Assembly: GCF_003325475.1 (NCBI RefSeq)
Contig: NZ_CP029495.1
Coordinates: 372,001-436,000, forward strand
Direction: 5' to 3'
Source of the DNA: Chromobacterium phragmitis
GTDB taxonomy: Bacteria; Pseudomonadota; Gammaproteobacteria; Burkholderiales; Chromobacteriaceae
Length of the DNA: 64,000 bases
Shown in pieces: positions 8,156 to 16,953 of this stretch (its first letter is position 1; every line of letters starts with the position of its first letter). The notes below the pieces were generated by a model that saw only the letters and a list, made by a program, of their open reading frames with translations, searched no databases and was not told where the DNA came from. Made by a program: the position numbers and the translations under genes.

Positions 8156-9343
8156 TCAGGCCAGCGCGGTCTGCCTCAGATTCTGAGAGAAACGCTGCAG
8201 CGCGGCGATGCCGGACGCTTCGGCGCGCGCGCACCAGTCCTGCAACTCCTGCAGCAACTGCTCGCGGGTCAAGCTGGAACGCTCCCACAGACGGGTCAGT
8301 TCCTGGCGCATATTGTAGATGGTGGCCAGCACGTGGCTCTGCTCCAGGATGCGGGCCAGTTGATCGCGGTCGCACTCGGGCAGGTCTTTGGCATCCTGCT
8401 TCAGCCACACCTTCATCTTGCGCGGCAGGTTGACCTGCGGCAGCTCGGGCAGGCTCAGCTTGGCCAATTCCGCGCCGCACTCGGCCTTCAGCTCGCGCGC
8501 GTAACGCGAGGCGATCGCGTAGCGGTTGGCGATGATGGCCTGCAGGTGCTCCAAGTCCAGTTGCGGCCGAGACGGATCGTGGGCCAGTTGCGGAGCCACC
8601 TTGCGCACCTTGGCCAGGCCGCAGATTTCCAGCATGCGGATGTACATCCAGCCGATGTCGAACTCGTACCACTTGTACGACAGCTTGGCCGAAGTGCCGA
8701 AGGTATGGTGGTTGTTGTGCAGTTCCTCGCCGCCCACCAGAATGCCCCAAGGCACCAGATTGGTGGAGGCGTCCTCGTTCTCGAAGTTGCGGTAGCCCCA
8801 GTAATGGCCTAGTCCGTTGATCACGCCGGCGGCCCAGAACGGAATCCAGATCATTTGCACGGCCCAGATCGACAGGCCGATCGGCCCGAACAACGCCAGG
8901 TCGATGAGCAGCATCAGCACGATGCCCTTGGCGTTGTGCTTGCTGTAAACGTTGCGCTCCAGCCAATCGTCAGGGGTGCCGTGGCCGAATTTGTCCATGA
9001 TGGACTGGTCCTTGCTTGCCGCGCGGTACAGTTCGGCCCCTTCCCACAACACCTTCTTGATGCCGAGCACCTGCGGGCTGTGCGGGTCTTCCTGGGTTTC
9101 GCAGCGCGCGTGGTGCTTGCGATGGATGGCTGCCCACTGTTTGGTGACCATGCCGGTGGTCAGCCATAGCCAAAAGCGGAAAAAGTGGCTGGGAATGGCA
9201 TGCAGGTCCAGCGCGCGGTGGGCCTGATGGCGATGCAGAAAGATGGTGACCGAAGCGATCGTAATGTGGGTCAGGATCAGCGCGGCAACGATATTGCCCC
9301 ACCAAGGCAGATCCAGCAGACCATTGAGCCAGTTCAGGTTCAT
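8156..9343 (-). CDS. Membrane acyl-CoA/acyl-lipid fatty-acid desaturase
   Basis: A 395-residue integral membrane di-iron desaturase of the delta-9 type. The histidine boxes are present in order: HRHQAH (first), HRKHHAR (second) and HNNHH in EELHNNHHTFG (third). Hydrophobic segments span about residues 10-30, 55-75 and 155-200. It most likely introduces a cis double bond in membrane acyl chains. The ATG at 9343 begins MNLNWLNGLLDLPWWG; a TTG ten codons upstream is possible, and neither has a strong ribosome site. The C-terminal 100 residues are soluble and helical. Confidence 0.9.
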   Translation of the reverse strand: MNLNWLNGLLDLPWWGNIVAALILTHITIASVTIFLHRHQAHRALDLHAIPSHFFRFWLWLTTGMVTKQWAAIHRKHHARCETQEDPHSPQVLGIKKVLWEGAELYRAASKDQSIMDKFGHGTPDDWLERNVYSKHNAKGIVLMLLIDLALFGPIGLSIWAVQMIWIPFWAAGVINGLGHYWGYRNFENEDASTNLVPWGILVGGEELHNNHHTFGTSAKLSYKWYEFDIGWMYIRMLEICGLAKVRKVAPQLAHDPSRPQLDLEHLQAIIANRYAIASRYARELKAECGAELAKLSLPELPQVNLPRKMKVWLKQDAKDLPECDRDQLARILEQSHVLATIYNMRQELTRLWERSSLTREQLLQELQDWCARAEASGIAALQRFSQNLRQTALA

Positions 9344-9500
9344 GTATTCGCGGCGTCCGATATCTAGAGACAAAGCTCTATTCTATAACATGCCTGCCGC
9401 CTGCCGAAGCAAATTCGTTCGCAAGCCGAGCCGACAGCGCATCCGTCCATGCATTGGTGTACCATAGGACATCATTTCACCCTAGTTCAGAAAAATACTA

Positions 9501-11102
9501 GTGTTGCCAAAACGTCGACTGATCATTGCCGGCGCCGCCATCGGCGGCCTGTTCGTTCTGTACGCGGGCTCCAGTTACTGGGCCGGCGTCAAGGCTGAGG
9601 ACACCTTGCAGGAACAACACAGGATGCTGGCCGGCCTGCCCCTGTTCAAGGTCAAATCGCACAGCTACGAGCGCGGCTGGTTCTCCTCCACCGAGACCAC
9701 CGAGCTGGTGTTCAACCGCCATCTGTCCGGGCCGTACGAAAACATGCTGCCGGATAACATGAAGCCGTTGCTGAACGCGACCATCAAGTTCACCAACCAC
9801 GTCAAGCACGGTCCGTTGCCGGGCTTGGGCGACTTCGACTTCCGGCCGGGCCGCGCCTTGGTTCGCACCGAGTTCGCGATGAGCGACGCCACTCGCAAGA
9901 CGCTGAAGACCTTCTTCGGCGACAAGGACCCTATCGCCATCACCAACCGCATCGGCTTCGGCGGCGGCGGCATGCTGGAAGTGGCGGTGCCGGCCTTCGA
10001 CTACGAAGAGGCGCTATCCGGCGTCAAGATGAAGTGGAAGGGCTTCGACCTCAAGGTCGATTACGCCAACGGCTACCAGGAGTACAAGACCGAGGCGCTG
10101 TCGCCAGGTTTCCTATTGGAAGCGGCCAGCAAAGGCAACGTCTCGTTCGAGGGCGTGCGCTACGTGTCGGACATGCGTCCGGGCAACACCGGCGTCAAGC
10201 TGGGCACCAGCGAGCTGACCATAGGCAATGTGCAGCTGAGCTCGCGAGAGAGCGTGCCGTACAGCATCAAGCTGAACGAGCTGATCTACCTGATGACCCG
10301 CGTCCGCGTCGGCGAATTCGTCAATCCGTCCGGCGAATTCAAGCCGTCGTCGGTGGTGCTGAAAAACTTCAGCTACCAGATCGTCACCAGCGAACAGGAC
10401 GAGTTCGTCAACACCCGCGGCAAGGTCAACTTCGCGGAGCTGAGCTTCAACGCCAACCGCTACGGCCCGCTGCGGCTGGACGTGTCGGCCAACCACCTGC
10501 ACGGCCCCACCCTGGTCAAACTGGACAACGCGATCAGCGAGATTCCGTTCGAAGGCGTGGACCCGGCGGTACTGCGCAAGCAATACGTCGACACCATCAA
10601 GAAAAACGCGATCCCGCTGCTGGAGAACAATCCCAAGCTGCTGATCAACGAGTTCTACCTGAAAATGCCAGCCGGCGAAGCCAAGCTGCAGGGCAGCCTG
10701 GGCATCAGCGGCTTCGTCAAGACCGACCTGAACGACATCGCCCAGTTGGCCAAGCGCATCGAAGCCGACGCCAAGCTGAGCCTGCCGCGCCAAACGCTGG
10801 AAGATCTGGTGCTGACCCAGGCGCGCAATCTGTTCACCGTGGATCAGAGCGCCGAAGAGCAGCCGAACATGCAGGAGGTGGAGGATCTGGCCAGGAGCCT
10901 GCTGGACAGCCAGCTGTCGCAGTGGAAATCCGGCGGCTACCTGGTGGAGGAAAACGGCCAGATCTCCACCGACCTGAAATACGACGCCAAGGGACTGGCC
11001 ATCCACCAGCAGAAAGTGCCGCTGCCATGGGAGGAAAGCGAGGAGCCGGCCGACGCTTCCGCGCCCGCCGCCGAGTCCCCCAAGCCGGCGGCCAAGAAAT
11101 AA
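9501..11102 (+). CDS. YdgA-like DUF945 protein
   Basis: A 533-residue protein of the YdgA/DUF945 family. A GTG start gives the N-terminus VLPKRRLIIAGAAIGGLFVLYAGSSYWAG, an uncleaved membrane anchor or signal segment. The hallmark region follows: VKAEDTLQEQHRMLAGLPLF and ERGWFSSTETTELVF. The rest is predicted beta-rich with repeats of short strands, and ends in an alanine/proline/lysine tail. E. coli YdgA is an inner-membrane-anchored periplasmic protein of unclear function. The gene is single, convergent with bfr across a bidirectional terminator. Confidence 0.85.
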   Translation: MLPKRRLIIAGAAIGGLFVLYAGSSYWAGVKAEDTLQEQHRMLAGLPLFKVKSHSYERGWFSSTETTELVFNRHLSGPYENMLPDNMKPLLNATIKFTNHVKHGPLPGLGDFDFRPGRALVRTEFAMSDATRKTLKTFFGDKDPIAITNRIGFGGGGMLEVAVPAFDYEEALSGVKMKWKGFDLKVDYANGYQEYKTEALSPGFLLEAASKGNVSFEGVRYVSDMRPGNTGVKLGTSELTIGNVQLSSRESVPYSIKLNELIYLMTRVRVGEFVNPSGEFKPSSVVLKNFSYQIVTSEQDEFVNTRGKVNFAELSFNANRYGPLRLDVSANHLHGPTLVKLDNAISEIPFEGVDPAVLRKQYVDTIKKNAIPLLENNPKLLINEFYLKMPAGEAKLQGSLGISGFVKTDLNDIAQLAKRIEADAKLSLPRQTLEDLVLTQARNLFTVDQSAEEQPNMQEVEDLARSLLDSQLSQWKSGGYLVEENGQISTDLKYDAKGLAIHQQKVPLPWEESEEPADASAPAAESPKPAAKK

Positions 11103-11112
11103 GCCGGACGCA

Positions 11113-11143
11113 AAAAAGGGCTGTCGCGACGACAGCCCTTTTT
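11113..11143. terminator. Bidirectional intrinsic terminator
   Basis: Arms of 13 bases around a five-base loop (11126-11130), with A-run on the left and T-run on the right, lie between the convergent ydgA-like gene and bfr. The structure would act in both directions. Confidence 0.88.
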
Positions 11144-11159
11144 CTTTTGCTCCGCAAGA

Positions 11160-11636
11160 TCAGGAAGCGTCTTCCATCTGGCTTTGCAGATAGTTTTGCA
11201 GACCGACCTTCTCGATCAGGCCCAGCTGGGTCTCCAACCAGTCCACGTGCTCTTCCTCGCTCTCCAGGATGTCTTCCAGCAGATCGCGGCTGACATAGTC
11301 CTTGGAGGTCTCACAGTAGGCAATGGCCTCGCGCAGCAGCGGCAGCGCGTCCATTTCCAGCTTCAGGTCGCACTCCAGCATTTCTTTCGGGTTCTCGCCG
11401 ATATGCAGCTTGCCTAGATCCTGCAGGTTGGGCAGCCCCTCCAGAAACAGCACGCGCTCGATCAGCTTGTCGGCGTGCTTCATTTCATCGATGGACTCTT
11501 CGTATTCGTGCTCGTTGAGCTTCTTCAGGCCCCAGTTCTTGTACATGCGGGCATGCAGGAAGTACTGGTTGATCGCGGTGAGCTCGTTCTTGAGAATCTG
11601 GTTCAGGTACTTGATGACCTTCTTGTCGCCTTGCAT
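11160..11636 (-). CDS. bfr: Bacterioferritin
   Basis: A 158-residue heme-containing ferritin that stores iron in a 24-mer shell. Ferroxidase ligands are visible: Glu18 in KNELTAINQYFLHAR, Glu51 and His54 in IDEMKHADKLIERVLFLEG, Glu94, Glu127 and His130 in EEEHVDWLETQL. Met52, the heme-bridging ligand, is present, so this is a heme-binding Bfr subunit. The length equals that of E. coli Bfr. The bfd gene for its partner ferredoxin lies 124 bp upstream on the same strand. Confidence 0.97.
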   Translation of the reverse strand: MQGDKKVIKYLNQILKNELTAINQYFLHARMYKNWGLKKLNEHEYEESIDEMKHADKLIERVLFLEGLPNLQDLGKLHIGENPKEMLECDLKLEMDALPLLREAIAYCETSKDYVSRDLLEDILESEEEHVDWLETQLGLIEKVGLQNYLQSQMEDAS

Positions 11637-11760
11637 GTCATATTCTCCTGAAAAATCGTTCAGGCATTATGGCACAGCAGGGACATAGCTCAAGGCATAA
11701 ATGGGAATAGCCAGCTCACCGGCTGGCATGGGGGCTGAGATCCGCCCCGCGGAGAGAGGA

Positions 11761-11961
11761 TCAGGCCGCGGTGCGGGCCACCGAGCAGGCGGTCAGTTCG
11801 CTTTGCGCGTCCTTGCGTATCTGGTTGGCCATGCAGGCGCACTTGCCGCAATCGGAAGCGACGCCCAGTTCCCGACGCAGGTCGCACATGCGCGTGGCGC
11901 CGCCATGAACCGCCTGGCGGATCTGGCTATCGGTCACTGCATTGCACAAGCAGACATACAT
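11761..11961 (-). CDS. bfd: Bacterioferritin-associated ferredoxin
   Basis: A 66-residue [2Fe-2S] protein that reduces the bacterioferritin core to release iron. The four cysteine ligands are in the family pattern MYVCLCNAVTD (C-x-C) near the start and SDCGKCA in the middle. The start at 11961 follows a GAGGGGG ribosome site; longer in-frame starts bypass it. It sits just upstream of bfr on the same strand, and a candidate Fur box lies 26 bp ahead of its start, consistent with induction by iron starvation. Confidence 0.95.
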   Translation of the reverse strand: MYVCLCNAVTDSQIRQAVHGGATRMCDLRRELGVASDCGKCACMANQIRKDAQSELTACSVARTAA

Positions 11962-11986
11962 CGGAAGCCCCCTCTGGCTTACAATC

Positions 11987-12005
11987 AAGAATAGTTATCA
12001 TCATC
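11987..12005. promoter_or_regulatory. Candidate Fur box in the bfd/Nudix divergent region
   Basis: On the minus strand the 19-mer GATGATGATAACTATTCTT matches the classical 19-bp Fur consensus at 14 positions by eye. It lies between divergent bfd and the Nudix gene. Fur regulation of bfd is known in other proteobacteria; here it is inferred from sequence only. Confidence 0.5.
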
Positions 12006-12021
12006 ATAGGGACAGACAAGA

Positions 12022-12489
12022 ATGATTGTCAATAACAAACCTCATCAATGGAAGCCGAATGCGACAGTCGCCGCCATCATCGAGCGCGACGGCCGCTTCC
12101 TGATGATCGAAGAGGAAACGCCATCCGGACTACGGCTCAACCAGCCCGCCGGCCACCTGGAGCGCGGCGAGACGCTGCTGCAGGCCGTGGCGCGCGAAGC
12201 CCGGGAGGAAAGCGGCTGGCTGTTCACGCCGCGCGGGCTCACCGGCATCTACCTGGCCGATGCGCAGCATGGCGACATCACCTACATGCGTTTCGCCTTT
12301 CACGGCGACGCCGTCCCGCCCGCCTTCCCGCCGCGGCTGGACGTGGGCATCGTCGCCGTGCACTGGCTGGCCTACGAGGACATCTCCGCGCAGTCGGCGC
12401 GGTTGCGCAGCCCGGTGGTTCTGCAATGCCTGGCAGACTATCGCAATGGCATCGCGTATCCTCTGCAACTGATACGCGACCTGCGCTGA
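12022..12489 (+). CDS. Nudix hydrolase
   Basis: A 155-residue pyrophosphohydrolase. The Nudix box fits the consensus: GHLERGETLLQAVAREAREE followed by SGW (about residues 46-68). The surrounding LRLNQPAGHLE and LFTPRGLTGIYLADA resemble the NudJ/YmfB subgroup, which acts on thiamine pyrophosphate and nucleoside di/triphosphates and in many genomes sits next to mnmA, as it nearly does here. The exact substrate is not proven. One unknown gene separates it from mnmA on the same strand. Confidence 0.88.
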   Translation: MIVNNKPHQWKPNATVAAIIERDGRFLMIEEETPSGLRLNQPAGHLERGETLLQAVAREAREESGWLFTPRGLTGIYLADAQHGDITYMRFAFHGDAVPPAFPPRLDVGIVAVHWLAYEDISAQSARLRSPVVLQCLADYRNGIAYPLQLIRDLR

Positions 12490-12511
12490 CCCGCCCGCCA
12501 CAGGATGCCCG

Positions 12512-13105
12512 ATGCGACTACTGATACCCCTGCTGCTTGCCCTGCTCCTGCCCGCCGCCCGCGCCGACGCGCTAAACATCTGTTATCATTACGGATGTTC
12601 CAGGCACGCCCAATTCGGCATTTCAGAAGAGGAGCATGACTGGCTGGCAACGCGGCTGGCCCGCGCCGAGACGGCCCCCGACGAACGCGACGCGGTAGCC
12701 GACGCCGTGCTGGCGCTGTACCGCATCGCCGCCCGGACAACGCCAATCTGGCAAGATAGGGGCGGCAATTTCCGCGACGGCCCGGCCGAAGGCCGGATGG
12801 ACTGCGTGGACCACAGCAGCAACGTCACCACTTTCCTCAACTACCTGCAACGCCAGGGATGGTTGAAATTCCACCGCGCGGCGCCACCTGAATGGCGCGC
12901 GCCATGGATTCTGGATTTGCATTACACCGGCGTGCTGCGCGACAACGCCGACGGCCAGAACTGGGCGGTGGACAGCTGGTTCAAGGATTTCGGGGAACCG
13001 CCCGTGGTGGTTCCCCTTTCAGTTTGGATGACGGGATACGAGCCTCCGGCCGTGTCCGAGCCTGTCAGGCAGGCAAGAAAAAGCAAGGAAGGAAGCACCC
13101 CGTGA
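12512..13105 (+). CDS. Secreted protein of unknown function, coupled to mnmA
   Basis: A 197-residue protein starting MRLLIPLLLALLLPAARA, a Sec signal peptide. The mature part begins LNICYHYGCSRHAQFGISEEE, with two early cysteines, and a third in GRMDCVDHSSNVTTFL. The conserved-looking core ends GQNWAVDSWFKDFGEPP. Histidine, cysteine and aspartate in these motifs hint at an enzyme or metal site, but I do not recognise the family. Its stop codon overlaps the GTG start of mnmA in GTGA, which implies translational coupling. The ATG at 12512 lies 22 bp past the Nudix gene. Confidence 0.78.
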   Translation: MRLLIPLLLALLLPAARADALNICYHYGCSRHAQFGISEEEHDWLATRLARAETAPDERDAVADAVLALYRIAARTTPIWQDRGGNFRDGPAEGRMDCVDHSSNVTTFLNYLQRQGWLKFHRAAPPEWRAPWILDLHYTGVLRDNADGQNWAVDSWFKDFGEPPVVVPLSVWMTGYEPPAVSEPVRQARKSKEGSTP

Positions 13106-14178
13106 CGGGTAAGAAACGCATCGTCGTCGGCATGTCCGGCGGCGTGGATTCGTCGGTGACCGCCTGGCTGCTGAAGCAGCAGGGCCATGAAGTGATCGGC
13201 GTGTTCATGCAGAACTGGGAAGACGACAACGACGACGAGTACTGCTCGATCAAGCAGGACGCGCTGGACGCGATGAGCGTGGCCGACATCGTCGGCATCG
13301 ACATGGAGATCGTCAACTTCGCCAAGGAATACAAGGACCGCGTGTTCTCGTACTTCCTGAAGGAATACTCGGCCGGCCGCACGCCGAACCCGGACGTGCT
13401 GTGCAACGCCGAGATCAAGTTCAAGGCCTTCCTCGACTACGCGATGGCGCTGGGCGCCGACTGCATCGCCACCGGCCATTACGCGCGCAAGCTGGAGCAG
13501 GACGGCACCCACTACCTGATGAAGGCGGTGGACCATACCAAGGATCAGAGCTACTTCCTGTACCGCCTGCAGCAGCATCAACTGGCCAAGGCGATGTTCC
13601 CGCTGGGCGACATCCGCAAAACCGAAGTCCGCCAGCTGGCCGAACAGGCAGGATTGCCCACCGCGGCCAAGAAGGACTCCACCGGCATCTGCTTCATCGG
13701 CGAACGGCCATTCCGCGAATTCCTGCAACGCTACCTGCCCACTTCGCCGGGCCAGATGGTGACGCCGGAAGGCAAGGTCGTCGGCGAGCACATCGGCCTG
13801 ATGTACTACACGCTGGGCCAGCGCAAGGGCCTGACCATAGGCGGCAGCAAGGACGGCAACGGCGAGCCGTGGTTCGTCGCCGGCAAGGACATCCCCGCCA
13901 ACAAGCTGATCGTGGTGCAAGGACACGACCACCCGCTGCTGCTGAAACCCACCTTGGCCATGGCCGACCTGAGCTGGACGCTGCCTGACGCGCCCGCAGC
14001 TGGCGAATACAGCGCCAAGAACCGCTACCGGATGGCGGATGCGGCCTGCTCGCTGTCACCCATCGTCGACGGCCGCGCCAGCCTCACTTTCCAAGAGAAG
14101 CAGTGGGCGGTGACGCCTGGCCAATCCGCCGTGCTCTACCACGGCGACATCTGCCTGGGCGGCGGCATCATCCAGTAA
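13102..14178 (+). CDS. mnmA: tRNA-specific 2-thiouridylase
   Basis: MnmA thiolates U34 of tRNAs for Lys, Glu and Gln using ATP and sulfur relayed by the Tus proteins. The 358-residue protein has the PP-loop SGGVDSS (residues 12-18) and both catalytic cysteines: Cys101 in NPDVLCNAEIKF and Cys197 in STGICFIGER. The ATGHYAR and YTLGQRKGL motifs follow. The GTG start at 13102, inside the upstream gene's stop, is supported by an AAGGAAGGA ribosome site and by homology starting at KKRIVVGMSGG. Confidence 0.97.
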   Translation: MTGKKRIVVGMSGGVDSSVTAWLLKQQGHEVIGVFMQNWEDDNDDEYCSIKQDALDAMSVADIVGIDMEIVNFAKEYKDRVFSYFLKEYSAGRTPNPDVLCNAEIKFKAFLDYAMALGADCIATGHYARKLEQDGTHYLMKAVDHTKDQSYFLYRLQQHQLAKAMFPLGDIRKTEVRQLAEQAGLPTAAKKDSTGICFIGERPFREFLQRYLPTSPGQMVTPEGKVVGEHIGLMYYTLGQRKGLTIGGSKDGNGEPWFVAGKDIPANKLIVVQGHDHPLLLKPTLAMADLSWTLPDAPAAGEYSAKNRYRMADAACSLSPIVDGRASLTFQEKQWAVTPGQSAVLYHGDICLGGGIIQ

Positions 14179-14198
14179 ACCGCGCCAGCCCTCGCCAC

Positions 14199-14229
14199 GC
14201 GCCCCGCTCTCGCGGGGCGCGCTCTTTTT
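14199..14229 (+). terminator. Intrinsic terminator of mnmA
   Basis: Nine-base GC arms (14199-14207 and 14212-14220) with a four-base loop are followed by a T-run at 14225-14229, just past the mnmA stop codon. Confidence 0.88.
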
Positions 14230-14301
14230 CGTCACACCCGCGCGCCGCCTTCGTTCATCCGGATATCCGCCGCACCCCGCCGGCGCTGGAGGTTCCGTTA
14301 G

Positions 14302-15012
14302 ATGCGCCTGTCCCGTTTCTGCCTGTCGCTGCTGATCGCCTGTTGCGCGCTTGCCCAAGCCGCTCCATTGCCCGCAGTCCAGGTGCGCGGCTCCCTGGCG
14401 CTGCTGCCCTGGGCCAGGCGGGCCGCGGAAGACTACATGGCTCGCTATCCCGGCAGCAGCGCCTTCGGCGCGCAGTCGCTGCTGGACGGCAACGCCGACA
14501 TCGCGCTGGCGCACGGCGCGATGCCGCCCTCCTGGTAATCCCGTCTGGCGCGCAGCGGCGTCAAGCTGGCGCAGATCGTCGCCGGCTACCAGGCCCTGCT
14601 GCCGGTGGTCTCCCCGGACAATCCGATAAGCGATATCGATCCGCTGCGGCTTCGCGCCGTCTTCACCAGCGCCATCGTCGACTGGAAAGAACTGGGCGCG
14701 CCGCCTGGACCGGTGACGCCGCTGGTGGGCCCGCCCTCCGGCGGCCAGGCCTGGCGCGAAGCGGTACTGGGCCCGCTCGGCCGTTTTGCGCCTCATAGCG
14801 CGCTGATAGGCGGCGACTGGGCGGCGGAGCTGGCGCCGGGGCTCAAACCGTTGACGCTGTCGGGCCTGCGGGCCGATCCGGCCCTGGTGGCCAGCGGCCG
14901 CTATCCGTTGCGCATTCCCTTGCTGTTGCTGACCCCGCAACCGCCGACACCCGCCGGAGCCTCCTTTCTCCGCTATCTGCAAAGCCGCCTGCGCGCCGGA
15001 GACCGGCCATGA
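14302..15012 (+). pseudogene. PstS-like periplasmic binding protein, nonsense-interrupted
   Basis: The frame opens MRLSRFCLSLLIACCALAQA, a signal peptide, and continues with VRGSLALLPWARRAAEDYMARYP, similar to phosphate-type (PstS/PBP-like-2) binding proteins. A TAA at 14536-14538 interrupts it after MPPSW. The same frame then runs on without further stops as SRLARSGVKLAQIVAGYQALLPVV to 15012, so the full gene would be 236 codons. The change fits a single CAA-to-TAA nonsense mutation. The 3' end overlaps the next gene in ATGA. GGAGG lies well placed before the ATG. A sequencing error cannot be excluded. Confidence 0.75.
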
Positions 15013-15860
15013 GCCTAGCCCGCCTCTGGCATCGCTTCGCCGCGGCGCCCCTGAAGTGGCGGCTGCTGCCGCTGCCGGCGGCATTGGCCCTGCTGGCGCT
15101 CGCCAGCTCGCCTTGGTGGCGTACGCCGATGGCGCCCGCGCTGACGCTGGCCGGCGCCAGCCAGCTTCAATCCCTGCTCGCCGAACTCGGCGCCGCCTAC
15201 GAAGCCGGCCGCGGCAAACTGCTGGTGGAGGGCGGCGGCTCCGTCGCCAGCCTGATCGCAGCGCGGCGCGGCGTGATCGATCTCGCCGCCGTCAGCCAGC
15301 GCCTGCCGGACTGGCAGGACGAAGCGGACCTCCACTACCACCTGCTGGCGCGCAACAGCATCGCCTTCATCGTCAATCGCGCCTCGCCGCTGCGCGCGCT
15401 GGCGCGGCGGCAATTGCGCGAAGCCCTGACTGGCGACATCCGCAATTGGCGGGCGCTGGGCGGTCCCGATGCGCCGATACGCCTGTTGACTCGAACCGAA
15501 CCCTCGTCCGCCCGGCAGTTCGTCGAGGAAGTCGTGCTGGAGCACCATGAATTCAGCGGCCTGGCCGAACCGCTGGACAGCGCGGCGCGGATGCTGGCGA
15601 CGGTGGAAAGCGATCCGCTGGCGCTGGGATACCTGTCCATGCAGAAAACGGAACTGGACAAACGGGTGGCGCTGCTGGCGATTGACGGCGTGGCGTTCTC
15701 CCGCGCCACCATCCTGTCCGGCCGTTACCCCTACGTTCAGGACCTCTACCTGGCCTATCAGGACGACGCCGCCGGCCGCGTCCGGCCGCTGCTCGACTGG
15801 CTGAAAACGCCGCCTGCCCAAGAGGCGATAGAGCGGCATCAGCTGATAGCCGTCTACTAG
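15009..15860 (+). CDS. PstS-like substrate-binding protein, membrane-anchored
   Basis: A 283-residue protein with a hydrophobic segment at about residues 18-36 (LLPLPAALALLALASS) and no lipobox or clear cleavage site. The rest resembles the phosphate-type periplasmic binding fold: LLVEGGGSVASLIAARRGVIDLAAVSQRLPD, IAFIVNR, and LTGDIRNWRALGG. This pattern is known from PstS-family proteins. It overlaps the upstream broken paralogue by four bases (ATGA), so the two were translated together. No PstABC permease is nearby. The ligand is not evident, and a signal-sensing rather than transport role is possible. Confidence 0.75.
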   Translation: MSLARLWHRFAAAPLKWRLLPLPAALALLALASSPWWRTPMAPALTLAGASQLQSLLAELGAAYEAGRGKLLVEGGGSVASLIAARRGVIDLAAVSQRLPDWQDEADLHYHLLARNSIAFIVNRASPLRALARRQLREALTGDIRNWRALGGPDAPIRLLTRTEPSSARQFVEEVVLEHHEFSGLAEPLDSAARMLATVESDPLALGYLSMQKTELDKRVALLAIDGVAFSRATILSGRYPYVQDLYLAYQDDAAGRVRPLLDWLKTPPAQEAIERHQLIAVY

Positions 15861-15876
15861 CCGCCGGACACGCGAC

Positions 15877-16953
15877 ATGGCCCAAGAACTCGCCGACATC
15901 GCCAATCAACTGATCAACCGCCTGCCGCTCCAGCGGCGCCGGCTCCTCGCCGCCGGCCTGCTGGCGGCGTTGGCCGCCGCTTCGCTGGCCTTCCTGCTGG
16001 ATACGCTGCCGCGCCGCGCCACGCTTCGCATCGCCGGCGGGGAAGTGGTCAGCAATCGCCAGTTCCTGGCGCGCATGCTGCAAGAGGAGGCCGCCGTCCG
16101 CGACCTGACCCTGGAGATTCTCCCCGCCCGCGACGCCGAGCAAACGCTGGAGCGGTTGAACCGCAGCGAGATCGACCTGGCCTTCGTCCAGGGCGGCCTC
16201 ACCGGCCATTATCCCCATGTGCGCCAATTGAGCGCCATGCCGCCGGAATTGGTCCACGTTCTGGTTCGCCCCGGCATCGCCCAACTGGCGGAGCTGAAAG
16301 GCAAACGGGTAGACCTGGGTGGACAAAGCGGCCAATCCAGCGACAACGCGCGCCAACTGCTGGACTTCGCCGGCCTGCGCACCGATCGGGACTATCTGGC
16401 GAGCGACCTGCCTCAGGAAACGCTGATGGCGCTGCCGGCCGACAAATTGCCGGACGCCGTCGTCAACGCCTCCTACCCGCCGTCCATGCTGGCCGACTTT
16501 CTGATCCGCCAACGGGATTACCACCTGATCGCCCTGCCCTTCCCGGCCACGCCGCCCAGCCGGCTGGATTGGGCGGCGGCCGCGGACATCCCCGCTTCGC
16601 TATACGGCCCGGACGCGCCGGCGCAATCACTGCGCAGCGTCGGCACCAGCCTGCACCTGCTGGCCAGCGACCAAGTGGACGCCCGGGCCGGATACCAGCT
16701 GCTGCAAGCCCTGTACAGCCCTTCGATGGCCGCGCGGCTGCAGATGAGGCTGGACGAGACACAGTTGACGCGTCCTTCCGGCTTTCCGCTGGCGAACGGC
16801 GCCCAATCCTTTCTGGAGCGGAACACACCGCTGATCTCCCGCGAGAACTTCGACAAGGCCAAGTCGCTGGGCGGCTTCCTGGTTTCGCTGCTGTCGGCGT
16901 TGCTGGTGGCCCGGCGCTGGTTTCGCGGCGAACCGGTCCAATTGGGCAAATGA
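15877..16953 (+). CDS. TAXI-type solute-binding protein with two membrane segments
   Basis: A 358-residue protein with hydrophobic segments near the N-terminus (about 24-42, LLAAGLLAALAAASLAFLL) and the C-terminus (about 333-347). The body matches TAXI/NMT1-like binding proteins of TRAP systems: LRIAGGEVVSNRQFLARMLQ, ARDAEQTLERLNRSEIDLAF and LAELKGKRVDLGG. TAXI proteins normally are periplasmic and pair with a TRAP permease, but none is here. Two membrane anchors suggest a tethered periplasmic sensor. It lies 16 bp after the PstS-like gene, and its stop overlaps the next start. Confidence 0.75.
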   Translation: MAQELADIANQLINRLPLQRRRLLAAGLLAALAAASLAFLLDTLPRRATLRIAGGEVVSNRQFLARMLQEEAAVRDLTLEILPARDAEQTLERLNRSEIDLAFVQGGLTGHYPHVRQLSAMPPELVHVLVRPGIAQLAELKGKRVDLGGQSGQSSDNARQLLDFAGLRTDRDYLASDLPQETLMALPADKLPDAVVNASYPPSMLADFLIRQRDYHLIALPFPATPPSRLDWAAAADIPASLYGPDAPAQSLRSVGTSLHLLASDQVDARAGYQLLQALYSPSMAARLQMRLDETQLTRPSGFPLANGAQSFLERNTPLISRENFDKAKSLGGFLVSLLSALLVARRWFRGEPVQLGK

